This document shows positions 26,632 to 35,180 of a stretch of DNA of 64,000 nt, one piece after another; position 1 is the stretch's first letter, and every line of letters starts with the position of its first letter. The notes beneath the pieces are model-generated. The model saw nothing but the letters and a program-made list of their open reading frames with translations, had not been told where the DNA came from and made no database searches. The DNA lies in the NCBI GenBank assembly GCA_963710975.1, contig CAVQCG010000002.1:124001-188000 (forward strand), written 5' to 3'. A program made the position numbers and the translations under genes. This DNA comes from JBBQXH01 sp963710975 (GTDB lineage Bacteria > Actinomycetota > Thermoleophilia > Gaiellales > Gaiellaceae).

Positions 26632-28353
26632 ATGAGTCAGGCATTGCCACGTAACGACGATCTCGCCGCGAGCTTCGAGCTTCTCGCCGACCTCCTCGAG
26701 CTCGACGGCGCCGACGCATTTCGTCTGCTTGCCTACCGTCGCGCTGCGACCCGGATCCGTGAGTCCGCCGTTCCGGTGGCGCAGCTTGCTCTCGAGGGCA
26801 AGGCGACACGGCTTGCCGGGATCGGCGGGACGATAGAGAGCAAGATCGTGGAGCTGTCGCAGACCGGCGACCTTCAGGCGCTCGCCAAGCTCCGCGATCG
26901 GATCCCGCCCGGCCTGGTCGAAGTGATGCACGTGCCCGGCCTCGGCCCGAAGACGACCCGCAGGCTGTGGCAGGAGCTCGGGATCTCGAACGTCGAGGAG
27001 CTGCGCGCCGCTGCCGAGGGTGAGCGCCTGCGCGACCTTCCGGGCCTCGGGGCGAAGACCGAGGAGCGCGTGCTTCAGGCGCTGACGGCGCCGGCCGGCA
27101 AGGCGACGGCGACGGGCCGGGCTCTTCTCGGTCGGGCGCTTCCGTTCGTCGAGTCGGTGGTGCGCGAGCTCCAGGCGCATCCGGCCGCGGACCGGGTGTC
27201 GGAGGCCGGCAGCGTTCGCCGGCGAACCGAGACGGTGCGAGACCTCGATGTCATCGCGACCGCGACCGACGCGACAGCGCTGATCGAGCACTTCACGGCG
27301 CTCCCCTGGGTCGCCGAGGTCGTGGCCAAGGGAGGGACGAAGGCGACGGTCGTGTCGCACGACGGGCTTCGCTTCGACCTGCGCGTCGTTCCACCCGAGT
27401 GCTACGGGAACCTGCTGCAGCACTTCACGGGGTCGAAAGAGCACAACGTCGCTCTCCGAGAGGACGCGGTTCGCAAAGGGCTCTCCGTCTCGGAGTACGG
27501 CGTCGAGACCGTTGACGGTGGGGATATCGCGAAGATGGCGACCGAGGAGGAGCTCTACGCGTACCTCGGGTATGCCTGGATCCCGCCGGAGCTTCGCGAG
27601 AACGGCGGCGAGCTCGAGGCTGCGCGCGCGGAGAGCCTCCCGGTTCTCGTCGAGCGCGCGGAAGTTGCCGGCGACCTCCACACGCATACGGACTGGTCCG
27701 ATGGGAAGGCGACGCTCGAGGAGATGGTCGAAGCCGCTCGGGCCCGCGGCTACCGCTACTACGCCATCTGCGACCACGCCAAGCGGCTGCGAGATGGCCG
27801 AATCGACCGCCAGACCCTGGAGATTGCGGCCCTGAATCGCGATCTGGCGGACATCGAGTTGCTCTCGGGCGTCGAGGTGGATATCCGGGGCGACGGCTCG
27901 CTCGATCTTCCCGACGATGTCCTCGCGGCTCGTGACTGGGTCGTTGCCTCCATTCACTCCGGCTTCCGGGATCCGCCGGAGTCGATCACGAGCCGGATTC
28001 TCGCCGCGATCGAGCACCCTCACGTCGACTGCATCGGCCATCTGACGGGACGGAAGATCAACCGCCGCGCCGCCTGCGACGTCGACCTTCCGCGGATCTT
28101 CGAGCGAGCCGCTGCGACGGGAACGTGCCTCGAGGTCAACGGTCAGCCCGATCGGCTCGATCTCCGCGACTCCCACGCGCGCGCCGCGGCCGAGGCCGGC
28201 GTCCGGATCGTGCTCTCGAGCGATGCTCACTCGACCGCGGCGCTCGACTACATGGATCTCGCGGTTGCGCAGGCTCGGCGTGCCTGGCTCACGTCGGCGC
28301 AGGTCGTCAACACGCACGATTGGGACGAGGTCAAGGCGATGATGGCTCGGTGA
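26632..28353 (+). CDS. polX: DNA polymerase/3'-5' exonuclease PolX
   Basis: 573 residues. N-terminal helix-hairpin-helix segments (GIGGTIESKI near 63, VPGLGPKTTRRL near 101, LPGLGAKTEERV near 138), family X polymerase palm with GSVRRRTETVRDLDVI (near 190), and a C-terminal PHP phosphoesterase domain (GDLHTHTDWSDGKATLEEM, near 346; later DAH near 530). Role in gap filling and base-excision repair. The stop codon overlaps the GTG of the next gene. Confidence 0.95.
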   Translation: MSQALPRNDDLAASFELLADLLELDGADAFRLLAYRRAATRIRESAVPVAQLALEGKATRLAGIGGTIESKIVELSQTGDLQALAKLRDRIPPGLVEVMHVPGLGPKTTRRLWQELGISNVEELRAAAEGERLRDLPGLGAKTEERVLQALTAPAGKATATGRALLGRALPFVESVVRELQAHPAADRVSEAGSVRRRTETVRDLDVIATATDATALIEHFTALPWVAEVVAKGGTKATVVSHDGLRFDLRVVPPECYGNLLQHFTGSKEHNVALREDAVRKGLSVSEYGVETVDGGDIAKMATEEELYAYLGYAWIPPELRENGGELEAARAESLPVLVERAEVAGDLHTHTDWSDGKATLEEMVEAARARGYRYYAICDHAKRLRDGRIDRQTLEIAALNRDLADIELLSGVEVDIRGDGSLDLPDDVLAARDWVVASIHSGFRDPPESITSRILAAIEHPHVDCIGHLTGRKINRRAACDVDLPRIFERAAATGTCLEVNGQPDRLDLRDSHARAAAEAGVRIVLSSDAHSTAALDYMDLAVAQARRAWLTSAQVVNTHDWDEVKAMMAR

Positions 28354-29666
28354 GCGACTTCCGCCGGGACGGTGCGGCGACGCTCGAATGGCTCGCGCGA
28401 TATCTCGAGCGGGTCGAGGAGCTTCCGGTGCTCGCGCGAGTCGAGCCGGGTGATATCCGGGCAGCCCTTCCGGCGTCTCCCCCGGACGAAGGCGAGCCGT
28501 TCGAGGCGGTGCTCCGCGACGTCGACGAGATCCTGCTCCCGGGAATGACGAACTGGCAGCATCCGCGCTTCCTCGCGTACTTCGGGACGACCGGGTCCGA
28601 GCCCGGGATCCTCGCCGAGCTGCTCGCGGCCGGGCTCAATCAGGTCGCCTTCCTCTGGAGGACATCTCCGGCGGCGACCGAGCTCGAGCTGCACGTGATG
28701 TGCTGGCTCGCAGAGCTACTCGGGCTTCCTGCCGGATGGCATGGCCACATCGAAGACAGCGCCTCGACGTCGACCCTCGCAGCGCTCATCGCTGCACGAC
28801 ACCACACCGGCCGGAACGCGGTGGTCTGCTCCGAGGAAGCGCATTCGTCCGTCGAGAAGGCTGCGAAGCTCCTCGATCTGGAGTGCCGCAAAGTCGCGAC
28901 CGACGCGGCGTTTCGCATGCGCACCGACGTGCTCGCCGACGAGATCGGCGCCGGTGACGTGGCCTGTGTCGTCGCGACTGTCGGCACGACCTCGCAGACG
29001 GCGGTCGATCCGGTGCCGGAGATCGCGGACCTGTGCGAGCAGTCCGGGGCATGGCTTCACGTCGATGCGGCGTACGCAGGGGCGTCGTGGGTCTGCCCGG
29101 AGCTTCGCTGGTCGCAGGCCGGGGTCGAGCGGGCCGACTCACTGGTCGTCAACCCCCACAAATGGCTCTTCGTCCCCGTCGACTGCTCGGCTCTGTGGAC
29201 TCGCCGCCCGGAGGTCTTTCGGCAGACCTTCAGCCTCACGCCGGAGTACCTGCGAACGAGCGATGTGACGGACAGCCTCTCGGACTACGGCCCGGCGCTC
29301 GGACGCCGCTTTCGCTCGCTCAAGCTCTGGGCTGTGATCCGTTGCTACGGGCGGGAGGGGCTCCAGCGGGTGATTCGCGAGCACGTCCGCCTCGGACAGC
29401 TCTTCGCATCCTGGGTCGAGCAGGAGCCCGGGTGGGAGGTCTGCGCCCCGCATCCCTTCTCCGTCGTGTGCTTTCGGTACGACGCGAGCGACGAGGAGAA
29501 CGAGCGCATTCTCGAGCGGGCGAATGCGACGGGCGATCTCTTCATCTCCCATACCCGTCTCGACGGAAGGTACGTGCTGCGGCTCGCCATCGGGAATGGG
29601 CGGACAACCGAAGCCGACGTGGCGCGGGCCTGGGACGTCATCAAGGCGGAAGCAGCCAAGGGCTAG
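28350..29666 (+). CDS. PLP-dependent amino-acid decarboxylase (aromatic-L-amino-acid decarboxylase type)
   Basis: 438 residues from GTG 28350, overlapping the polX stop. Group II decarboxylase: PGMTNWQHPRFLAYF near 65, TSGGxES-like loop replaced by IEDSASTSTLAAL (near 136), VHVDAAYAGAS region and the PLP lysine in VVNPHKWLFVPVDCS (near 268). Likely substrates are aromatic amino acids such as tyrosine, tryptophan or DOPA. Substrate cannot be fixed from sequence alone. Its end overlaps the convergent NUDIX gene by 4 nt. Confidence 0.88.
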   Translation: MSDFRRDGAATLEWLARYLERVEELPVLARVEPGDIRAALPASPPDEGEPFEAVLRDVDEILLPGMTNWQHPRFLAYFGTTGSEPGILAELLAAGLNQVAFLWRTSPAATELELHVMCWLAELLGLPAGWHGHIEDSASTSTLAALIAARHHTGRNAVVCSEEAHSSVEKAAKLLDLECRKVATDAAFRMRTDVLADEIGAGDVACVVATVGTTSQTAVDPVPEIADLCEQSGAWLHVDAAYAGASWVCPELRWSQAGVERADSLVVNPHKWLFVPVDCSALWTRRPEVFRQTFSLTPEYLRTSDVTDSLSDYGPALGRRFRSLKLWAVIRCYGREGLQRVIREHVRLGQLFASWVEQEPGWEVCAPHPFSVVCFRYDASDEENERILERANATGDLFISHTRLDGRYVLRLAIGNGRTTEADVARAWDVIKAEAAKG

Positions 29667-30223
29667 GAGCTCAGAGCTTCGCCGACGGCGTCGTGGAGCG
29701 CGACCCGGTAGCGCCAGAGCGCCCGTCCGGTTGCGAGCAGTCGTTTCCTGATCGGTCCTGACAGCTCCTCGAGTGTTCCCCAACGGGCGGCCGATATCTC
29801 ATGTGTATCGACGGGGTCGAGCTCGACCGCCTCCGTGCTAGCCGCGAACACGTGAGTCTCCCAGGGAATCGTCACGTTCCCGTGGGTGAAGACCGCCTTC
29901 GTGCGTACCAGGTACTGCGTCAGCTCGATCTCCACGCCGAGCTCTTCGTACGCCTCGCGCTTCGCTCCCGTCTCGAGCGGCTCGCCTGGCTTGAGCCCAC
30001 CGCCCGGTGGCCGCCACAGCCCGGGCTCGTAATGCGGCTTGCGAATCAGCGCCAGCCGTTCGTCGTTCAGGACGAAGAACGTCACGTCGTGGTGGCGCCC
30101 CTTGCGCGTGCTGTGAAGGACGAGGTCGCGCTCCTCCTCGGAGATCTCGAGCTGCAGCTCGAGCATCTCCGGCGTTCCGTACGACGCTCGAACGGGGGCG
30201 AGAAGCTCCTCGTCGACCCACAT
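29663..30223 (-). CDS. NUDIX hydrolase
   Basis: 186 residues from ATG 30223, which overlaps the otsB stop. The Nudix box runs from GGGLKPGEPLETGAKREAYE to ELG at about residues 83-105. An N-terminal ~50-residue segment (YGTPEMLELQLEISEEERD) precedes it. The pyrophosphate substrate is unknown. A longer frame running up into otsB is rejected because the ATGA overlap gives a clean start. Confidence 0.88.
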   Translation of the reverse strand: MWVDEELLAPVRASYGTPEMLELQLEISEEERDLVLHSTRKGRHHDVTFFVLNDERLALIRKPHYEPGLWRPPGGGLKPGEPLETGAKREAYEELGVEIELTQYLVRTKAVFTHGNVTIPWETHVFAASTEAVELDPVDTHEISAARWGTLEELSGPIRKRLLATGRALWRYRVALHDAVGEALSS

Positions 30224-30948
30224 CAGAGCGCCCTCAGGATCTCGAGCAGCCCGGCCGGTCCCGCGACCGCGATGTCGGCCGCAGCGAGCAGAGTAGGGTC
30301 GGTCTCTTCCGAGGTGACGGCAATCCGGACGGCGTGGTCGAGACCGGCGTCGGTCAGTCCTCGAAAGGCGTCGAGGTCGGTCGTATCGTCGCCGGCGTAC
30401 AGCCCGAGCCGTGCGCCCGATTCGCGGATCAGGGAGCGGACGGCCGTGCCCTTGTCGGCGTCGACCCTGGGCCGGATCTCGAGCACCTTGCGGCCCCACC
30501 GCGCCTCGAGGCCTGCGGCCTCGGCTCGATCTGCGATGCCGCGAAGCGTCGCCAGCGCGGCCTGCTCGTCCGGAGCTTCACGGAAGTGAAGCGAGAGCGA
30601 GAGCGTCTTGTCCTCGACGGGCCAGCACCCCCCGATCTCTGTCCGGAACGAGGAGATCGTCGCTTCGATCTCCGATGCCGCGGGACTCAGCTCCAGCCCG
30701 TGGTTTCCGATTGCGCGCACGCCGAGCACACCGACGAGCGCTGCCGCTTCTTCACCCGGCCGCCCGCTGACACAGGCCACCAGCAGGTACCGGCTCACGA
30801 GCCGGCTGAGCTCGGCGCGCGTCGCGGCGGGTACCGCAGCAAGCTCGGGTCGTGGCGCGATCGGGGCGAGCGTGCCGTCGACGTCCAGGATGAGCGCAGC
30901 CCGTTCGGGAGCGGCGGCGATCGGGGCGAGAAGAGCGGCCGAACCCAC
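30223..30948 (-). CDS. otsB: Trehalose-6-phosphate phosphatase
   Basis: 241 residues from GTG 30948. HAD superfamily: ALILDVDGTLAPI (motif I, near 18), SGRPGEE (motif II, near 58), DADKGTAVR (Lys of motif III, near 168) and YAGDDTTDLDAFRG (motif IV, near 190), plus GNHGLE of the OtsB cap. No otsA is adjacent. The GTG follows a minus-strand -10 by 6 nt and is divergent from the TauE-like genes. Confidence 0.93.
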   Translation of the reverse strand: MGSAALLAPIAAAPERAALILDVDGTLAPIAPRPELAAVPAATRAELSRLVSRYLLVACVSGRPGEEAAALVGVLGVRAIGNHGLELSPAASEIEATISSFRTEIGGCWPVEDKTLSLSLHFREAPDEQAALATLRGIADRAEAAGLEARWGRKVLEIRPRVDADKGTAVRSLIRESGARLGLYAGDDTTDLDAFRGLTDAGLDHAVRIAVTSEETDPTLLAAADIAVAGPAGLLEILRAL

Positions 30949-30953
30949 CCTCC

Positions 30954-30960
30954 TACAATA
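30954..30960. promoter_or_regulatory. Bidirectional -10 shared by otsB and the TauE-like genes
   Basis: TACAATA reads TACAAT on the plus strand and TATTGT on the minus strand. The plus-strand hexamer ends 6 nt before GTG 30966, and the minus-strand hexamer ends 6 nt before GTG 30948. Only 17 bp separate the two start codons, so both transcripts must be leaderless. Confidence 0.6.
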
Positions 30961-30965
30961 CGGCC

Positions 30966-31334
30966 GTGCCCGCCGCGAGGTCTTCAACCCTTGCGTTCGC
31001 GGCAATCGGGCTCACCGCAGGCCTCTTCAGCGCACTCCTCGGCGTCGGCGGCGGGCTAGTCATCGTCCCCATGCTCATCATGCTCTGCGCGTTCGCCGCG
31101 AGACCTGCCACGGGTACCTCTCTCGGGGCGATCGGCCTCACGGCGTTCTTCGGAGCTGTTGCCTACGGAATTCTCGGCCGGGTCCACTGGGGCGAAGCGG
31201 CGCTGATCGGCCTCCCGGCAGTCGCCGGCGTGCTCGCCGGCACGTGGCTTCAGCAGCGCGTCCCGAGTCGCACGCTCGTCCTCCTCTTCGCAGCGTTCCT
31301 CGTCGTGATCGCGGTGCGGATCCTCCTCCAATGA
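30966..31334 (+). CDS. TauE/SafE-type permease, half-size protein 1
   Basis: 122 residues, GTG start, four predicted membrane helices. It matches one of the two repeats of TauE/SafE (DUF81) anion or sulfonate permeases, with the GVGGGLVIVPMLI motif near 24. The usual protein has ~250 residues with two such repeats. Here the second repeat is a separate gene starting within this gene's stop (ATGA). Probably forms a heterodimer with the next product. Confidence 0.85.
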   Translation: MPAARSSTLAFAAIGLTAGLFSALLGVGGGLVIVPMLIMLCAFAARPATGTSLGAIGLTAFFGAVAYGILGRVHWGEAALIGLPAVAGVLAGTWLQQRVPSRTLVLLFAAFLVVIAVRILLQ

Positions 31335-31732
31335 CTGTCGATCTTCTCGAGACCGTGATGGCCGGGCTTGCGGCGGGCGCGCTTGCCGGATTGTTCGGCG
31401 TCGGGGGAGGCATCCTCTTCGTGCCCGCGCTCGTCATCGTCGGGGACCTCAGTCAGCTCGACGCGACTGCGACGTCGCTTGCTGCGATGCTCCCCGTCGT
31501 GGTCGTCGGGGCGTGGCGCCAGAGCCGCTACGGCAACGTCAGGTGGCGGCCGGCGATCCTGATCGGTCTCTTCTCCGCGGCCGGCGTCGTGGGCGGAACG
31601 GCTCTTGCGGAGGTGCTTTCGGAGGACGTCCTGCGCGTTCTCTTCGCGGTTCTCCTGATCGGTACCGCACTACGACTTGTCTGGTCTCAGGTTCGCCCAG
31701 GAGCGCCCGGAAGCCGGTTCGAGGAGACCTGA
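31331..31732 (+). CDS. TauE/SafE-type permease, half-size protein 2
   Basis: 133 residues, ATG overlapping the previous stop. FGVGGGILFVPALVIVGD near 21 and four helices repeat the pattern of the first half-protein. The C-terminal tail is hydrophilic. Its final codon lies at the edge of the GntR-type site at 31731. Transport substrate unknown. Confidence 0.85.
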   Translation: MTVDLLETVMAGLAAGALAGLFGVGGGILFVPALVIVGDLSQLDATATSLAAMLPVVVVGAWRQSRYGNVRWRPAILIGLFSAAGVVGGTALAEVLSEDVLRVLFAVLLIGTALRLVWSQVRPGAPGSRFEET

Positions 31733-31744
31733 TATACGGTGTAC
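31731..31744 (-). promoter_or_regulatory. Proposed GntR operator (site a), upstream of the amidohydrolase
   Basis: On the minus strand: GTACACC GTATATC, two 7-bp direct repeats of the RTATMTC motif. It overlaps TACGGT (31735-31740) and abuts TACGAT (31742-31747), the candidate -10 hexamers for the gene at 31777. It is the weakest of the six sites. Confidence 0.4.
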
Positions 31745-31776
31745 GATCCTGGCCCTGCAACCGGCGGAGGACGACC

Positions 31777-33111
31777 GTGAGCGAGCGAATCATCATCCGG
31801 AACGGCATCGTCGTGACGCTCAACGAGGCAGACGACGTGCACTTCGGAGGGACGGTCGTCATCGACGGCGACCGGATCGTCGAGGTCGGCGAGGACGTCA
31901 CGGCGACGACGGACGGGGCTCGGGTGATCGATGCGACCGACCGGATCGTGATGCCCGGTCTCGTCGACTTCCACTACCACACAGCACTCATGAAGGGGTG
32001 GAGCGATCACCTCCCGCTGTGGGAATACCTCCAGACGTGCTGGTACCCGATGATTCGCGCGGTCAGTCCGGAGGACGCCTACTGGGCGGCGCTGGCGAGC
32101 TACAGCGAGTCGATCAAGTGCGGCGTGACCGCGGTGAACGACATGTGGCGGCAACTCGAGGCGCTTGCCGACGCTGCCGAGAAGATCGGCATCCGCGCCG
32201 TGCTCTCGAACGACGTGGCGACGGACGAGCACAACCTCGACACGCTCGCCGACAACGAGAAGGCGTTCAGGGAGAAGAACGGTGCCGCGAACGGCCGCGT
32301 GAAGATCCTGGTCGGCATCGAGTGGCTGCCGCTCGCGTCCGAGCAGCTGCTCCGGGAAGCCCGCGCGCTGGCGGACGATCTCGGCACGGGTGTCCACATC
32401 CATCTGAACGAGTCTCTCTCGGAGGTCGAGATCTCGAAGGAGATGTTCGGCCGGCGCCCTGCGGAGGTCTACTACGACAACGGGATTCTCGGGCCGGACT
32501 GCATCGCTGCGCACTGCGTCTGGCTCTCGGATGCCGAGATCGCGCTTCTCCGCGAGACGCACACGCAGGTCTCGCACAACCCGAGCTCGAACGCGAAGCT
32601 CGGCAACGGCATCGCCCGCCTTCCGGAGCTCCTCGCGGCCGGCCTCAACGTCGGGCTCGGGCACGACGCGGCCGAGTGCAACAACAGCCGTGACATGTTC
32701 GAGGTGATGAAGTTTGCGTCACTCCTCCATCGCGCTGCACGTGTCGACGCGAGCCTCGGTCAGGCACCCGACATCGTTCGCATGGCGTGCAAGAACGGCA
32801 ATGCCGGGCTCGGGATCGATGCCGGGGAGCTCTCGCCCGGCAAGAAGGCGGACCTGATCCTCCTGGACACGCAGAGCCAGATGTTCACGCCGCTCATGCC
32901 AGGCTCGAAAGATCACGTCTTCTCGCATCTCGTGTTCGCGGCGAACGGAAGCTGCGTCGAGACGGTCGTGATCGACGGTCAGGTGGTCTACGAGGATCGC
33001 GAGTTCACGACCATCGACGAGCAGGAAGTTCTCGCGCAGGCAAACCGCGCGTTCAGGGAGGTCGTCGAGCGGATGGACGTTCCCGACCTCGAGTCCGTGA
33101 CGAGAAGCTGA
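31777..33111 (+). CDS. Amidohydrolase-superfamily deaminase (chlorohydrolase / S-adenosylhomocysteine-deaminase-like)
   Basis: 444 residues from GTG 31777 with GGAGG six bases upstream. Composite domain at both ends and a metal-dependent TIM barrel: HxH in VDFHYHTALMKG (near 66), HIHLNES (near 208), AHCVWL (near 246), SHNPSSNAKLGNG (near 269) and the catalytic Asp in GHDAAECNNSRDM (near 298). Relatives deaminate or dechlorinate amino-substituted purine, pyrimidine or triazine rings. First gene of the proposed GntR regulon; a 4-amino-pyrimidine ring is a fitting but unproven substrate. It ends at a strong hairpin. Confidence 0.85.
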   Translation: MSERIIIRNGIVVTLNEADDVHFGGTVVIDGDRIVEVGEDVTATTDGARVIDATDRIVMPGLVDFHYHTALMKGWSDHLPLWEYLQTCWYPMIRAVSPEDAYWAALASYSESIKCGVTAVNDMWRQLEALADAAEKIGIRAVLSNDVATDEHNLDTLADNEKAFREKNGAANGRVKILVGIEWLPLASEQLLREARALADDLGTGVHIHLNESLSEVEISKEMFGRRPAEVYYDNGILGPDCIAAHCVWLSDAEIALLRETHTQVSHNPSSNAKLGNGIARLPELLAAGLNVGLGHDAAECNNSRDMFEVMKFASLLHRAARVDASLGQAPDIVRMACKNGNAGLGIDAGELSPGKKADLILLDTQSQMFTPLMPGSKDHVFSHLVFAANGSCVETVVIDGQVVYEDREFTTIDEQEVLAQANRAFREVVERMDVPDLESVTRS

Positions 33112-33120
33112 GCCGGTGCG

Positions 33121-33147
33121 GGGTGGGGCCGAACCATGGCCCCACCC
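33121..33147. terminator. Bidirectional hairpin between convergent genes
   Basis: GGGTGGGGCC, a 7-nt loop, then GGCCCCACCC: a perfect 10-bp stem ten bases after the amidohydrolase stop and just beyond the stop of the convergent ABC operon. There is no U-run. Confidence 0.6.
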
Positions 33148-33159
33148 TCGCAGCCGCTG

Positions 33160-34294
33160 CTAGCAGCCGTCTCCGTAGTCGTTCGTCGCGACGTCGGCGA
33201 CGTCGATCGGCGCCTTGAGGAGCTCGTTGTCGGACATCCAGGTGCCGTAGGTCGCCCAGTTGTCGAGATTGAGGCAACCGATGGCCGTTCCATCGGCCGG
33301 CGTCAGCAGGTCGATCGTCGCCGGGACGCTCTCGCGCCAGGAACTCCTTCGTGTAGTCCTTGCTCGCCAGTCCTGTTCCATGATGTCGGTCGCGCCTTCC
33401 GGGTCGGCGACTGCCGCCTCGGTACCCTGCGACCATTCCGGCGAGAAACCGCCTAACGGCGTCCGCATAGGCGGGATCTGAGGCGAGCCGATCCTTGTTC
33501 GCGACGATCACGAGCTCGTCGAAGGTCGGGACGCCGATGTCCTCGAGCGGGATGATGTTCGGCTGCTCGCCGGTCTCCATCGCGATCTGAACGCCTCCAC
33601 GTTCCGGTAGCCGCCGATGATGGCGTCGACCTTCTTCGAGAGCAGGGCCGGTCACGAGGTTGAAGCCGACATTCACGACCTTCACGTCCCTCAGGGCTAG
33701 GCCCTCCGTCTTCTGCATCGTCGTGACGATCGCGTCGTCGGACGGGAGACCGGCGTATCCCGATCTTCGCACCCGGAGATCGTCTCGGCCCCGTCACCGG
33801 TGGAGCCGGCGAGGGAGATCATCGAGTTCAGCGGGTTCGGGATGAGTGAGCCGACGGTGATGACCGGCAGGCTCTTCTCGGCCGGCGAAGAACATTTCGG
33901 ACTCGTAGTAGATCGGCGAGGTCGAACTTGTTCGTCGCCACGAGCTTCAGCCCAGCCGAGGGATCGGACGGCGTCTTCATCTCGACGTCGAGATTCTGAT
34001 CGTCCAGTAGCCCTTGTCCTGCGCGTAGTAGAGAGCGACGTGGTCTGGATTGGGGAACCAGTCGAGCGCGAGTTTGAGGTTTGCCTGCTCCGGCGCAGCC
34101 GTCTCGGTGGTCGGTGTCGCACCGGTGTCGGTTGCCGCCGGCGCTCTCGGTGCTCGGTGGGCCCGGCGGTCGCTGCTGCGGCTTGTCTGCGCTGCTCGAA
34201 TCGTTGCCTCCGCCGCACCCGGCGGCGGCGAGTGCGAGCAGCCCGCCGCCAGTGCGAGGAGGAGCCAGCGTGGCTTCGCGAGACGGGATCTCAT
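33160..34294 (-). pseudogene. ABC substrate-binding protein, THI5/NMT1 (ThiY-like) type, multiply frameshifted
   Basis: ATG 34294, preceded by GGAGA, begins a lipoprotein-like signal (LLLALAAGC) and a Thr/Pro-rich linker. Then comes LKLALDWFPNPDHVALYYAQ, the hallmark start of NMT1/THI5-like pyrimidine-precursor binding proteins. The rest of the domain can be followed only by changing frame at least seven times (near 34000, 33920, 33885, 33775, 33650, 33590 and 33435-33330). It ends in LDNWATYGTWM and a TAG at 33160. Recognisable segments include LKLVATNKFDLA, ITVGSLIPNPLNSMI, GYAGLPSDDAIVT and NIIPLEDIGVPTF. Decayed gene or poor local sequence. Confidence 0.75.
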
Positions 34295-34348
34295 GGGTGG
34301 TCTCCTTTCGTCGTGGCGCGTGATGCAGCATCGGGTGGCATGAACGGC

Positions 34349-35180
34349 TCATGCCTTGGCCCAGGGGATCGTGAGGCGTTCGAGGAGCGTGACGAGGAGA
34401 AAGAGCGCGACCGCGATCAGCGTGACGATGAGCACGGCGGCGAACACGCGCGGCGTGTCGAGCTGTCCCTGAGCCAGGAGCATCTGGTAGCCGAGCCCGG
34501 CTTCGGAGCCCGCCCACTCGCCGAAGACTGCACCGATCGCTGCGTACGTGGCGGCGATCCGGGTCCCGGAGAAGATCAAGCGGCAGCGCAGACGGGAACT
34601 CGACGCGACGGAAGATGGACATCCTCGACGCATCGAGGGTGAGCATCATCCGGATGTACTCGCGGTCGACCGAGCCGAGGCCGTCGACCGTGTTGACGAC
34701 GATCGGGAAGAAGCAGAACAGCGCGATGATCGCGAGCTTTGGGCCGATGCCGAAACCCATGACGAGCACGAGCACCGGAGCGAGGACGACTGTCGGGATG
34801 CTCTGGGAGGCGATCAGAATCGGGTAAACGGATCGCCGCAAGGATTCCGGAGAGGTGCAAGCGCGATGCCGATCCCGAGACCGGCCGCGACCGCGATCAG
34901 GAAGCCGTAGATGACTTCCCTGAGGGTCACCCACGTGTCCGATGCGAGCCCTCCCGCGTTGTCGACGAGCGTGCTGACGATGAGCGACGGCGTGGGCCAG
35001 AGATAGTCCGGCACGTCGAGGACGCGGCACAGCAGCTCCCAGAGCGCCGATCGCGAGTGACGACGAGCAGGATCGGCGGTCCGTAGGCCTTGAGGACGTG
35101 ACGGGCGCGACCTCGCTGTCGCGAACCTGCGCTTGCTGGGCGACGCCGAGCTCTCGGGGCTTCTTCTCGGCCGTCAGCAC
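34349..35180 (-). pseudogene. ABC transporter permease (SsuC/ThiX type), frameshifted
   Basis: GTG 35180 overlaps the ATPase stop. A full permease of ~270 residues can be rebuilt by joining three frames: VPDYLWPTPSLIVSTLVDN and TWVTLREVIYGFLIAV, then SQSIPTVVLAPVLVLVMGFG and the EAA-like YIRMMLTLDASRMSIFRRV, then TYAAIGAVFGEWAGSEAGLG. Breaks fall near 35098, 35050, 34855 and 34580. The type is that of nitrate/sulfonate/pyrimidine importers. Together with the broken binding protein this suggests loss of import, unless the breaks are errors. Confidence 0.75.

Noticed and set aside
26500..28317. 605-codon minus-strand frame opposite polX
   Set aside because: Shadow of polX. It joins the glycosyltransferase frame only by chance, and no family motif is present before the true ATG at 26617.
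33160..35180. Separate small genes in the ABC binding-protein and permease region
   Set aside because: The short frames are consecutive pieces of two known protein families in shifted frames, so they are treated as two broken genes.
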